NCBI GenBank assembly: GCA_916613615.1
Contig: OU744730.1
Span: 19,509,406 to 19,573,405 of the forward strand
DNA length: 64,000 nucleotides
From: Steromphala cineraria
Lineage: Eukaryota; Mollusca; Gastropoda; Trochida; Trochidae
Direction of reading: 5' to 3'
Positions 27,880 to 39,040 of this stretch are shown here, piece by piece. Numbering within the stretch: position 1 is the first letter of the stretch; each line of letters begins with the position of its first letter. The position numbers were made by a program, and so were the translations under genes. Under the pieces are notes generated by a model. It searched no databases, was not told where the DNA came from, and saw only the letters and a list, made by a program, of their open reading frames with translations.

Positions 27880-28021
27880 TGACCTGACGTAATGACACGC
27901 TCATGACGTCATGCATGCTTTGTCGATGGGCTCTCTTTGGATCCAACTCAACGTAAATGCACTTCAATTTTGTTAGAAATACAACGATTAAACCATAAAA
28001 TAAATAGAAAATTGGTGTTTC

Positions 28022-28077
28022 CTTGACAAATACCATGTTTATCTCATCTCGATGAGATAAACATGGTATTTGTCAAG
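28022..28077. repeat. Perfect 27-bp-arm palindrome
   Basis: Arms 28022-28048 and 28051-28077 are exact reverse complements with only two bases between them. No flanking element was recognised. Confidence 0.92.
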
Positions 28078-29608
28078 AAAAAACAAATATCCTCTAATTA
28101 TTATTATCAAAGATAGTAATTTGTTGAATCAAGGATTTTGGTTACATGAAAAAGTAAAGTAGGAAATGAATATAGCAAGTTTATGTCCAATGATGCTTGT
28201 TACTCACTTGACCATGTTTCGTTTCATTACTCGACACAATTAGAAGTGTTCAATTATGATATTTTCAATCTTCAGTCATTTTGCTATACTATTTCCTAAC
28301 TTTTGATGTTGTTTCAAGGCAAGAAAAACTTGACTTGAGCATTTTTCCTAGGTAAAAGCGAATGATAGCTATGGAAATGAAAGTCAAGAATTTTCAACAA
28401 CATAATTTTCTCTGTCGTTCTTATTAAATAAATAAGTATTAACACAGAGTTCAATGATATTTCTGTTGAGTAGATATTGACTTAGGAGAACCTTAGCTTA
28501 TGTTTTAACATAAATCACCATCCCATTTTTGGGAAATATTGTATACAGAACGCTAGTACCTGTGCTATCAATATACCCAACAATTAATTATTATTTATTC
28601 ATCATATTCATAAGATGAAGTTTCCTTTTAAATTAATTATCAACACTGGTAGATTTTCTAGAGTCTAAGTGTTTATCAACATAACACACCATTATAAAGA
28701 GACAAATCATAAATCTCTCTCCTTCTCTGAAGGATACGCTGTAACCTGCCCATGTAAATAATTTCAAGTATCCATTACACTAAGAGGAGATTATGGCAAC
28801 TAAACATCCAGGATGCTGAGGAATTTGCTCCCTCTAGCTGAACCTCGATCCACAAGGCAGGGAGACGGTGAGGTCTAAGTTATGTAATTCATTACAAGTG
28901 AGAGTGATGGTGATAAATAGCCTCCCTAATTGATATGTGTAAGTTGCTGTAGTTGTCAGATTGCCTGGGAACTGAGGAATATGGAGAGGCTGCTCTTATC
29001 GGAGTGTTACATGCCAGGCCAGACACATGAGGCAGTTAAATAATTAGTGCAATTGTTTTCGAGGACCTTGAGTCAGTGACAAAAATGTAAACAAATTCGG
29101 CTGCACCTTTTGAACTGTGATGTTTGTTTTAGGAAAACTTTTATGTTTTCCACTTTGTACGAACTTGAAAGAAATATCATGGACATCATCTAATTGAATA
29201 TTGGTTTTAGATGATTATGGGACTTGAATTACATTTCACATAAGGGTTCGAAATTATTAGTTCAATCGTGCTGAGGGCACTGTTAAAATTGTAATGGCAC
29301 AGTTGAATTCTTACCTGTCTGTCCTTATGGCACACTTAATTTATTATCGAAAGTCTTTAAGGCAACAAAAACAACAAGCGAGCTCAAATAATATTGATGG
29401 AGTTAAGACTTGATTTTAAGTCGATAATTAGATATTTTTAAATTACCTTCGTTTATCTAGTCTTTCATCTGAAAAATCATTCGATAAGAGAAGTAACAGT
29501 CATTACTGTTATGCAAAGACCTGTCTGCATAACATGTTCTGATTGGATAAGACACAGATTCACCCATTAGCGCCAATTACATTACCTGTTTCATTTTGAT
29601 GTTATTTT

Positions 29609-30180
29609 TATGCCCCCGAATCGGAGATTCCGGGGGTATATTGTTTTTCACCTGTCAGTCTGTCCGTCCGTCTGTCTGTCTGTCCGTCTCTCTGTCTGTT
29701 TGTCCACAAAAACTTTAACCTTGGTCATAACTTTTGATTGGTTAGAGCTAGGTCTTTGATACTTGACATGTGGATCACTTGTGATGAGACCTTTCAGATG
29801 ACACCATGACATTTGACCTTGTGACCTTGACCTTGACACAGCGAGCCTTTTCCGAAAACTTTAACCTTGGCTATAGTTTCTATACTGTCAGTGCTAGGTC
29901 TTTGATCCTTGACATGGGTATCCCTTGTGATGAGACCTTTCAGATGACAACATGATATTTGACCTTTTCCATCCGTCCGTCCGTCTGTCCGTTTGTCCAG
30001 AAAAACTTTAACCTTGGTCATAACTTTTGATTGGTCAGAGCTAGCTCTTTGATACTTAACATATGGATCCCTTGTGATGAGACCTTTCAGATGACACCAT
30101 GACATTTGACCTTTTGACCTTGACCTTGACACAGCGAGCAGGATGCATCCGGGGGCATTCGTGTTTCACAAACACATCTT
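29609..30180. mobile_element. Tandem-core element with 'ATGCCCCCGAA' ends
   Basis: The left end follows a T-run: ATGCCCCCGAATC, immediately forming a hairpin with GATTCCGGGGGTAT (29609-29640). About three core units of 125-170 bp follow, marked by 'AACTTTAACCTTGG', 'GTGATGAGACCTTTCAGATG' and 'TTGACCTTGACC', with (TCCG/TCTG)n stretches. The subterminal inverted end CATCCGGGGGCAT (30147-30159) is followed by a small stem-loop GTGTTT-CAC-AAACAC and an 8-base tail. Non-coding; it resembles bivalve 'pearl' or Helentron-associated non-autonomous elements. Confidence 0.75.
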
Positions 30181-31413
30181 GTTAAGCATGAGCTGAGGGA
30201 ATGCAATGCATCGAACAACTTTTCACTGTGAGAAATTAATTTATTATATATATTTAAGAGATGCTAACAGACTGTTACTGCATTATTTATTTACTTACAG
30301 CAATATTTGGGAATTTTTTAAGACTATACTTTTGTTATAATTGTTTATTACATCGAACCAAAAAAGACTATGACGTTTAGCGTGATCATCGGGATGGAAA
30401 CCTTTTTTTATCGTGATGAATTAATTGCATTCATATGTGGTTTTAATCTCCAACACCATTTATTGACAATTGGACATCAATCAACGATCTTTTCATGGTG
30501 ATATTCGTGGTGATAATCCCCGATTGTAAACTGGTGTGAAATGAAAGTAGAATTATCAATTGCCAGTAATTGATAAGAATAATTAAAGAATTTAAGTTTA
30601 CTCCTTGTACAAACTTGAAAGAAACACCATGTAGATCATGTAAATGAGGATTGATTTTAGTTGATTTAGTTGATTATGGGACCAGGAAATACATTTTATC
30701 GTTATCATTTAGAAATAAAAGTTATTATTATGACATTTCATCATGTCTGATCCCATCATTTGGAGAATGGCCCTAGAATAGCAGTAATGTAAATATATTC
30801 GAGGTTGTGTACACAGCAACTCTTTGTTGTTGGTCTATTATGTAAAATATTTGCTAAATTTTGCAAACATTCAAGCTTTAGTTCAAGTTCAAGGTATAAA
30901 TAGATGTTGCATTAAGTTCTTGATTGTAATTTACATGGCTTCATTTATCTGTAGAATTTTAAAGACCATGTCAATTGTTTATGTTTTTCTAAATCAGAGG
31001 CACATCTGAAGTTAGAAGGCACCCTTAGAATATTATCAGAGTTTCTATTGGGCACACTTTCAAAAAGATTTATTTCGATCTTTGACTTATGATTATCATT
31101 TTCAACCCTTCACCTGATAGGTTATGAAGTTCCTCTGTAGCTGATATATATATAAAGTAGGCAGTCATTAATTGTTACCTTAGGTACATGGATAGTACTG
31201 TCATTTGACCTTAACATTCAAGTATAAGTACTTTCAAGATATGTAGAAATACATGAAATAAATTAATTTATTCCAAAATCCTTGGTGAACTTGAATGGCT
31301 AGTATGTTAAGATCATCAGGCCTGAATGTTTATGCCATGGCATGGCTTCCATCATTCTTTCATCCATCTGTCTCAGGTATTCCTTGTAGGGGAAGATTTG
31401 AGGCTGTAAAATT

Positions 31414-31651
31414 AGAGGTGTGACGATATATTGTGATATTGTGGTGAATCCGATTATCGTGATACTAAATCTGAGGATACATGTATCATGATATATTCTC
31501 TTCAATCTGTATTTTAATTGGGTTATTTTGCCTAAAATCAGAGCATTTATGAAGAATTAATGTTTTATTTTGTCAAAAACCTTGAAACAGTGTATTGTGA
31601 TGTGTATCATATTAAATTGTAATGCTATGAGATCTGTATCGTCACACCTCT
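31414..31651. mobile_element. Small DNA transposon with 'AGAGGTGTGACGATA' ends
   Basis: Fifteen-base near-perfect inverted ends (AGAGGTGTGACGATA at 31414, TATCGTCACACCTCT ending 31651). The interior has degenerate 'GATATATTGTGATATTGTG' stretches. It resembles hAT-type foldbacks and sits 180 bp upstream of the coding exon's acceptor. Confidence 0.7.
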
Positions 31652-31809
31652 ATATAATATTGTAACTTTTTCCTTTATTAAAGCTTCTTGTGATCATTAA
31701 AAGTGTTTTTATTTGAATTTTATTTCCAGAGATAGAGAAGGTAGCAAAAGACACAAATGGTCATGTCATTGTTATCTAAAGTTTGAAATAAGTTTTACAC
31801 CCATTACAT

Positions 31810-31831
31810 TCCTGTTTTCTCTGTGTTGCAG
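31810..31831 (+). other. Splice acceptor before the ZNF407-like coding exon
   Basis: A pyrimidine-rich tract ends in TTGCAG at 31826-31831, immediately followed by AA and the start ATG. The start codon sitting right after an acceptor implies that the 5' UTR is largely in one or more upstream exons and that transcription starts far away. Confidence 0.8.
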
Positions 31832-31833
31832 AA

Positions 31834-34800
31834 ATGGAGGAGGACATGTTTGACACTCATCTGTGCCTTGTGTGCAACCAGACCATTGTCGGCCTCATCA
31901 ACTATGTCATGCACAAGAAGAACCAGTGTCAGGGCAAGAAGCCAGCCGCAATCCCAAGCACTGAGCAGACGGCCACTGGTCCAGGAAGCTCTTTCCAGTC
32001 CCATGTCTCGTCCACCAATCATCTTCACGGAGACGGCCTGTTGGACCAGACTCAAAATGGTGGAGGTTCGGCCATGTTGGCAGAGAGAAATGACAAGACT
32101 TTCTCTTCTCAGCTTCTGTTCCCACCACCCCCTACAGATACCTTTACTCAGTCCCTTCAGACTCTAACTGAAGCCTCTTTCACATCCACCACCACTGTAA
32201 CCATGCCAAGTTCATCAACCGAGGCAGGACAATATTCTGAGATTGAATCCTGCCAAACCCTCTCAGCACCTTCTACCCAATCTGAGAGACTGTTTCCTAT
32301 CAGCAACCATCAGATGAATGCCATATCCTCACTGTCTCAAGACAATATGTGCTCAACTGCAAATTCATTGTCTTCCTCCTTAGTGACAGGATCAGTTCAA
32401 TCCAGCCTGTCATCAACTCATCAGAACAATGAACCACTACAGTCGTTGTCTTTCAATCAGGATGCAAACCAAAACTCCCACAATGCTTTATCTGTTGAAG
32501 TTCAGTCCTCACTGTCCAGTTTTATAAATGCGAACTTGAGCCCAATCACAGGATCAGGAGTTGATCCCAACTCTGTGATACCTTCAGCTACCTCTGGACA
32601 TTGTGAGGACTTCTTTCAGTCCCTCGAACTGCAGAGTAAAGGGGCTAAGGAGCAAAAGTCTCCTACTGGATTTGGGAAAGATGTTCTGAACCACAGCTCA
32701 AAACCATTTGACGATGACGATCATGCTGATATTGATCTGCCGATCTCGAAAATCCTGAGCAACCTTGATTTCAGTTCTGATGAGGACATGGTAGACTTGC
32801 CCTCAGATGATGAACTTGACTGTGATTTTGATGTATACTCAGACGAGGACTTTGACATCCCTCCAAACTCTCACACAGGAGGGAAGTGGAAGCCTGGAGA
32901 AGGACCAGGGGGGAAGAAGATTAAATGGAGGCTTGGAGCTGGACCCATCAGACATGGGGGCAAGTGGAAGCCTGGTATGTCTCATGGAAAGTATGTTCCC
33001 AATTCAAAGGGGAAGCAAATACCAGCTTCAAAGGGAAAGCAGGTTCCAGTATCTAAAGGAAAGCAAGCACCAGTCTCCAAAGGAAAACATGATCAAGCTT
33101 TTTTGAATGGAAAAATCTATGAATGCAAGCTTTGTCATCTCACTTTTGAAAATAGATATCTCTACTCAAATCATTTTGGCTCAAAGTTACACAAAGACAC
33201 TGTGAAAGAAGGTGAAAAGGGTAAAGATAAGGAGAAAGAACAGTCCAGTATTGCACCCCCTGTGAATAAGATTGTGCATGTATGTACTGTTTGTAATCAA
33301 AAGTTCCACAGGAAATATGAAATAGCAAAACACCTGGTGACAAACTTTCATCGCAATCGGGCAGTAAGCCATCCAGAATCTCTGCCCATGTATCAGAAGT
33401 ACCATAGTCTTGTCCTACGGTTTAGCCCCTACCAGTGTCAAATCTGCAAGTTCTATTTCAACAGAGAGACTGATTTCTTTGATCATTTAGATACCTCAGA
33501 ACACTTGACACACTGTGAACAGATAATAGGAAAGTTGTGTTGTAGTGTTTGTGAGTTTACCACTGACAATCCAGAAACTCTTACCTACCATATCAAAGGG
33601 CCTAGCCATCTTGTGGAGCTGAAGAAGGGAGGTCCAACACTCTGCATAATCAAAGACAACGTCAATAAACTCAAGTGCAAATACTGCGGCATGACAATCT
33701 CAAGCACAAAAAGAATGAAGCGCCATATTGCATATCGTCACCCTGAAAAAAAGATCTCCAAGCCGTTTGTGCGTCAAAAGGATGGATACCATCCTACCTG
33801 CCCAGACTGTGGAAAGGTGTGCGTGTCCTCATCTGCCCTCACCATCCACATCAGGAGGAACCACACGATGGAGAGACCCTTCAAATGTGACCCTTGTGGG
33901 AAGGCCTTTTCAGTTGTTAGTGCCTTGAACTCGCACTTGAAGAGTCAGAGACATGAAAAGAATCTAAGAAAGATTGCTGCAGTGAAGATGTTAGGACAAA
34001 CTCAGGATCTAACACTTCAAGAAGAAATTAAAAGCATGACCGAAGAACTGCCTAAGGACGAGGTGGAAAACCAAGAAGGGGAAACCGAAATGGAGTCGGA
34101 GGACATCAATCTGGATAATTATGAAGTTGTTGATGAAGGAGGTTATTCTGATGATGCCAATGACGAGATTTTAAGTTACACTGGTTCTGATTCAAAAGAG
34201 AAGACAACTAACGTTAAATCCAAGAAAAGATCCAAACCTTCCAAAAGGAAAGCCGGAAAGATTATCAAGTGTGAACATTGTGATTTTGTATATGTGAACT
34301 ATGCAGACCTGAAAACTCATTGTGAAGTCACACATCCAAATGAGATTCACCACTGTGATCTATGTCTCAGTACATTCATGTCAAAAAAGGCTTATCGAAT
34401 CCATTGTTCTGGACGATACCATCAAGAACAGATGGAGAAAAACTCAGAAACGGGACTAGAGCAATTCAAATGTAGTGTGTGTGATATGAAGTTCTTGGAC
34501 GAGAGATGGAGAAACTTTCATTTTGAATACCAACATAATCACCTAAACAATGAGGTGTCCCTGAAGAAGATCAACAAAGGAGAGGACATGGTGACACAAC
34601 TGTACGGAGACCATCTCCAGCTGCTAGAGGACCTGCCGAAGATGTCCTCCCTGTCCTGTCCCGAGTGTGGAAAGTTCCTCAAGAAGCATCACCTGGTAGA
34701 GCATCTGAGACTTCACACAGGGGAGAAACCATACACCTGTAGGTTCTGTGACAAGTCCTTTGTGGCCAAGCTCTCGCTTAGGAGGCATCTCATGATCCAC

Positions 34801-35913
34801 ATGGGACTCACTGAGAACATTTGTGAAATCTGTGGTCGTCATTTTAAGAAGCTTGAGACTTACCGTATCCATATGGAACGACATTCTAGCGAGAAGAAGG
34901 GTAACAAGTGTATCTGTGATGTCTGTGGGATGGTGTTCACTCTACAGAGGCAGGTTGAAGCCCATATGAAACGGCACGGGGAACGCAAGTTCAAGTGCAC
35001 CGTGGATGGGTGTACTTGGACCTTTGTAATGAAACATGAACTCAAAATGCATATGCTGACCCATACCAAAGAAAAGAAATTTCTTTGTGATATTTGTGGC
35101 TTCGCTGCAACAACCAAAAACCGTCTTCAGCGCCATGTTAGAACTCATTCTGGTGTCCGTGACTACCACTGTTCTTATTGTCCATATAAGGCAGGTTGCA
35201 GCACCCATCTACGCAGACACATGCGTATTCATGTTGGTTCTAAACCTTTCAAGTGCCCTTACTGTCCTTACACCTGCAATACTCATGAAAATGTCAGGAA
35301 ACATATTACAAAGACTAAAAAACATCAAGGTTTGAAGATTTATCCATGCAAATTTTGTAACTTTGGTACCAATGCTGGAAAAGAGTTCAGAGATCATCTT
35401 CTTCTGGACCACCCAGGGGAGGTAAATGGGGACAAACTAGATTCGCTGTCAGTCATCTCTGGACTCTACGTAAGAGGAGAAGATATCATAGAACCTCAGG
35501 AAGGTACAGAAATAGTGCAAGTCAAAGAACGCCCACCCAAGATCCAGAAAAATGCCCTCTTCCAGAACATGAAGAACCGAATAAATAGTACAAACCCTGA
35601 TATCCAGGCAGCGTCAGATGTTCTCTCAGAAGCTGCTAGCCTTGTAAATCAGCAACCACAGCATCCCATCTGCAGCATAGAGTCCTATTGGTCAGGTGGT
35701 TCTACCAACAGGAATCATTGGTTCAACCCTGCCAGTGCTGCCGGAACTATGTCAACATTGACCCCTGACCCAGCTCAGCTGTATCCGCATCCTGTGTCAA
35801 ATGCTGACAGTTGTTTCCTGGTAAATGTTGCTCATTCTGATGTCAATACTGCCTCGGCAAGCTACCATGAAGGTTCTGTGGCAAGTGTGGTAGTAGTTTC
35901 AAGTGACTTCTGA
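31834..35913 (+). CDS. ZNF407: ZNF407-like multi-C2H2 zinc finger protein (1359 aa)
   Basis: Intact reading frame from ATG 31834 to TGA 35911-35913 in one exon. Zinc fingers seen: an atypical CCHC finger at residues 11-32 (C11, C14, H27, C32), then 19 C2H2 fingers starting near residues 431, 484, 535, 570, 615, 656, 685, 813, 841, 880, 942, 969, 997, 1028, 1055, 1085, 1113, 1141 and 1172. Between them lie a Ser/Thr/Gln-rich stretch (40-290), an acidic block (295-345), a basic 'SKGKQ.P' repeat (391-420), a second acidic linker (729-780) and a Lys/Arg-rich likely nuclear signal (795-809). The C-terminal fingers carry 'ENVRKHI..T.KHQGLKIYPC..C.FGTN...EFRDHL', which I recognise from the end of the vertebrate ZNF407 finger array. 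That protein is longer (over 2000 aa), so this one is short for the family. Inferred role: nuclear DNA-binding transcription factor. The start follows a splice acceptor by two bases and a second Met lies at residue 5. Confident it is a real gene; the orthology is from memory. Confidence 0.93.
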   Translation: MEEDMFDTHLCLVCNQTIVGLINYVMHKKNQCQGKKPAAIPSTEQTATGPGSSFQSHVSSTNHLHGDGLLDQTQNGGGSAMLAERNDKTFSSQLLFPPPPTDTFTQSLQTLTEASFTSTTTVTMPSSSTEAGQYSEIESCQTLSAPSTQSERLFPISNHQMNAISSLSQDNMCSTANSLSSSLVTGSVQSSLSSTHQNNEPLQSLSFNQDANQNSHNALSVEVQSSLSSFINANLSPITGSGVDPNSVIPSATSGHCEDFFQSLELQSKGAKEQKSPTGFGKDVLNHSSKPFDDDDHADIDLPISKILSNLDFSSDEDMVDLPSDDELDCDFDVYSDEDFDIPPNSHTGGKWKPGEGPGGKKIKWRLGAGPIRHGGKWKPGMSHGKYVPNSKGKQIPASKGKQVPVSKGKQAPVSKGKHDQAFLNGKIYECKLCHLTFENRYLYSNHFGSKLHKDTVKEGEKGKDKEKEQSSIAPPVNKIVHVCTVCNQKFHRKYEIAKHLVTNFHRNRAVSHPESLPMYQKYHSLVLRFSPYQCQICKFYFNRETDFFDHLDTSEHLTHCEQIIGKLCCSVCEFTTDNPETLTYHIKGPSHLVELKKGGPTLCIIKDNVNKLKCKYCGMTISSTKRMKRHIAYRHPEKKISKPFVRQKDGYHPTCPDCGKVCVSSSALTIHIRRNHTMERPFKCDPCGKAFSVVSALNSHLKSQRHEKNLRKIAAVKMLGQTQDLTLQEEIKSMTEELPKDEVENQEGETEMESEDINLDNYEVVDEGGYSDDANDEILSYTGSDSKEKTTNVKSKKRSKPSKRKAGKIIKCEHCDFVYVNYADLKTHCEVTHPNEIHHCDLCLSTFMSKKAYRIHCSGRYHQEQMEKNSETGLEQFKCSVCDMKFLDERWRNFHFEYQHNHLNNEVSLKKINKGEDMVTQLYGDHLQLLEDLPKMSSLSCPECGKFLKKHHLVEHLRLHTGEKPYTCRFCDKSFVAKLSLRRHLMIHMGLTENICEICGRHFKKLETYRIHMERHSSEKKGNKCICDVCGMVFTLQRQVEAHMKRHGERKFKCTVDGCTWTFVMKHELKMHMLTHTKEKKFLCDICGFAATTKNRLQRHVRTHSGVRDYHCSYCPYKAGCSTHLRRHMRIHVGSKPFKCPYCPYTCNTHENVRKHITKTKKHQGLKIYPCKFCNFGTNAGKEFRDHLLLDHPGEVNGDKLDSLSVISGLYVRGEDIIEPQEGTEIVQVKERPPKIQKNALFQNMKNRINSTNPDIQAASDVLSEAASLVNQQPQHPICSIESYWSGGSTNRNHWFNPASAAGTMSTLTPDPAQLYPHPVSNADSCFLVNVAHSDVNTASASYHEGSVASVVVVSSDF

Positions 35914-37930
35914 GAAATCAAGAAAAAAGTGGGTTTTTTTGTAAATTTGGTTAAACACAAGAACTTTGACAGAAAATGGAACCCTCGAAGAGTAGGGGTT
36001 CCCTGCATTTATTTAAATATTTTATTGAAAGGGGTTTCAACCTCTCTACCTCTGGATTCAAGTTTCATTTATTATTTGTAAAGTGACAATAACAATGCAT
36101 TTGTTATAAAATGGTTAACTGTGTACTTAAACATAAAACTTAACATAAGAAAATATTTATCATTTAATATTCTTCTAGGTTCCAATAGTTATATATGTGT
36201 AGTAAGTTTAACAAAGGTTTCTACTTCAAAGTTATCCAAAACTCCTGGTAAAATATAAATGTGTGTTTATTCTAATGAATAGTTACTTCATAGTACCGTT
36301 TCAATCATTTTCTAATCATTCATACCCTGAATAAATGATAAGAAAATGATTGAAAAGGGGATACCGTGAGCATTTAAAAATATCTTTTTTTTATTTAATT
36401 CTTTATTTAAGGAAAAGTATCTTGTTTGTTTCCTTTGAGGGTCAGCTTTTGTTCTCTCTTTAAAAAATTGTTTTCCACAGGAAAATAGATTATAATTAAT
36501 TTGTTTATTTTCTAAATTTTGGTTTCATTGGGGGAAAAGTTTCCAGTAGAATACTGCTGTTCTTCAATTTCTGAACAACATGATTTTGTTATCCGGATTT
36601 TTGAACAACTAGATGGAATGTTACATTTTATGATTTCATTTGTCATAATCTTAGTCATTCTTCAACTGCTAAAAAATGCAAAATCGAAATGTTGATGTTC
36701 TTGCTCTTGAAATGTGATCAGCTAGTATGTGTTTTGTTTTTTACATGTTAGGAATGTATGTCCTGTTCTGTTATTCACACTATAAATGAAATAGAAAACT
36801 TTGATTTGTGAGTTAGTGATAATTGCCAAAGCAATCAGAGCATTATTTTATGAACAGCGAGATTAAATGGCAAGAATTTTGATTTCTCATCAATATTGTA
36901 GGGGCTTTGTTCAAAGTTGCAAGTACAGAAGTTACAAATTATTTCTTGCTTTTTTAAGCCGTTTATTTGTTAAGCTAAAAAAGATCGTTATCTCCTTTTT
37001 TCGAAATTAAAAAATCTATTGTCAAAGAAAATAGTTTGCTATGGGCCATGTTGTACTACCAAGATGCTCTGTGTTCCAGAAACTGTTATTTCCACTATGA
37101 GATATGAAAACGCTCTCTTAAAATTGTTCAAAATATTTGTTTATATGTGATCATCATAGAATTATCGGATTGAACAGATTGTTTGGTTTTCAAGGAAAAT
37201 TGATTAATCCTAGGACTTTACAGATCCTCAGAACGTTTATCATAAAGCCCTTGTAACATATCTTAATTGTTAAATAAGATCAAATTTGCATCTTTAAGAT
37301 GTAAGATAGCTTATGCAAATTATGATTTATATAAATGGTTAAAACTTAATAGTACACTTCTGTATTATCCAAAGTCATAGAAAAAGGTGTTTCAAAAAGC
37401 AAACATTTCTGTCAGAATGAAGATAATTGGTTAAATTGATTTGGGTAGTTTAACCAAGTTTTGTAGCATAACCAAAATTGTCTATTTCATTCGATTCATT
37501 TCATCTTTTTATGAGCCATATATTTCGATAAGAGTTAGTGCTAAAGGGGCACAAGTGTGTTTTTCAATTAAAACATTTCTTCAAATTTTCCATAATCATA
37601 ATAATAGTGCATATTTATAAGGTGCACATTTCCACGCAAGCAACATGCTCAAGGCGCATGGTGAATTATGGTTTGGGATGATGTATTATCTTCAGAGGGG
37701 GATATTCAGAGATGTGATTTAGTAAGCTCCGTGAGAAGTTAATGAATTAAGGGATCTTTCTGTAGTATCTATACTGTTGTGTTTGACTGTTACATGTTGA
37801 TTAACTTGACAGAGTTTGAAATTGTTCTTGGTTGTTATGTTTTTGAGTGCATGGCCTTGTTGATGACTTCATGTCTTGTCAACATGAATGTTTGTTTCAT
37901 AAGCATTAAAATTCTGTTAAAAAATCTGTG
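35914..37930 (+). other. Probable 3' UTR of the ZNF407-like gene
   Basis: AT-rich, T-tract-rich sequence with no reading frame after the stop codon. There is a canonical AATAAA at 36330-36335, inside a hairpin (see findings), and an ATTAAA at 37905-37910 followed by a GT/T-rich stretch, a reasonable distal cleavage site near 37.93 kb. The sequence alone does not say which is used; both may be. Confidence 0.5.
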
Positions 37931-37999
37931 TTTAGTTTTCTTCATCATACATGGTTAAAGGGTGGAATGGTTTAAAGTATCTTAAAAAACAGCATCTCC

Positions 38000-38690
38000 A
38001 ATTTCAACAGCCCATTCAGCATTATTCTTGAATTTATTGAATGTTCTTAGACTTTCTAGCATTCTAAAAAATTATGATAAACCAAAAAACATCCCATAAG
38101 ACTCAGCTTCAGATGTTCTTGAATATATTGAAACTTTGTCATTTTTAAAAACTTCAAAGACATTCTGAAGATCATTCTCTCCCATCACAGTCAGATCAAG
38201 TCATAAAATGTTGATCGAACTTCTGTTATAATTGCAGAGTTTGTGGGGTACAGTAGGAGATGCCTGATTGGATGCAATCAAAGTTAGTTTGCAATCAGTG
38301 CCGCTGTTCTAAAAGCATCACTTTGGCTACTGAATCATGGCAAAGGATCGGGATCATGATATGTACAACCCTTTCCATGTGAGAAACTTCATTTACTAAA
38401 AAAGTTCAAATGGATTGTGGTGCAAGTGTCGGAACTCACTGATTTGGTCTTATAAGAACAGAGGCTTGATCATGCCTTCAGAGAATGTCTGAAGATGGAA
38501 AACCAAATAACATCTTGATTTCAGTCTTCAACTAAGAGTTTAATTGTGTTCATTCAAATAATCTCAACTTATACTTTTTTCATTGAATGTAAATAAAACA
38601 AAAAAATAGTTTTGCAAAAACAAGATACTATAATATTAAATGAAAATTAGATAGGAAATTACCCTTTCCTAAAAACCTTTTAAGCTAAAC
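38000..38690. other. Intergenic sequence, nothing recognised
   Basis: AT-rich. No reading frame of note and no repeat structure seen. Confidence 0.5.
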
Positions 38691-39040
38691 GCTGCTAATG
38701 GCTGAAATGTTCCCAAGCTGCGTGAAACAATATGTGAGGTGAGGTGAGGCTTTATCGCTGCTTTCGAGAGTATTTCACTTATATCGAGGCTGCTAGTATT
38801 ATTGCAGGGAGAAAGCCAGGGACACTAATGTGACTAAGTATTGCGATGAAACCTGTGAGCATCAGCTGGAACTAGAGAACCATGGTTGGTACCTCGCTGA
38901 AATTCAATGTAGCATTACACTGTACACCCAAACCTGACACCTCTACTGCAGACAAAGGTGCCGAGCCTCTGGCGGGATTCAAACCATGGACCTCTTGATC
39001 CGAAGCCGAACGTGCTAACCACTGCGCTATCCCGCCCCCC
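38690..39040 (-). mobile_element. tRNA-Arg-like SINE
   Basis: On the minus strand the head starts near 39036 with GGCGGGATAGCGCAGTGG (a perfect A-box, TAGCGCAGTGG), then 'CTTCGGATCAAGAGG' as in tRNA-Arg(TCG) anticodon arms, and B box GGTTTGAATCC. The body runs left to a tail with CCCAAGC...CATTAGC (about 38695-38735). The T-arm and acceptor do not fold properly, so it is a SINE. It probably ends in the TGAGG-rich stretch near 38740. Confidence 0.7.

Larger units (their letters stand above)
12061..31831 (+). other. Proposed large 5' intron
   Basis: Nearly 20 kb with no convincing coding exon on either strand. It is AT-rich and punctuated by MITEs, foldbacks, a SINE and tandem repeats listed separately. 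Less AT-rich patches without repeat structure stand out at 20.2-20.4, 22.08-22.44, 24.49-24.74, 26.2-26.42 and 28.72-29.06 kb and are the best places to look for intronic enhancers. The intron call depends on the donor at 12061 being used. Confidence 0.4.

Noticed and set aside
37544..37680. Possible third MITE family starting AAAGGGGCACAAGTGTG
   Set aside because: The start resembles families A and B, but I found no matching inverted right end.
38971..39036. tRNA-Arg gene
   Set aside because: A and B boxes are present, but the T-arm is defective and the acceptor halves do not pair in a proper cloverleaf. It is a SINE head.
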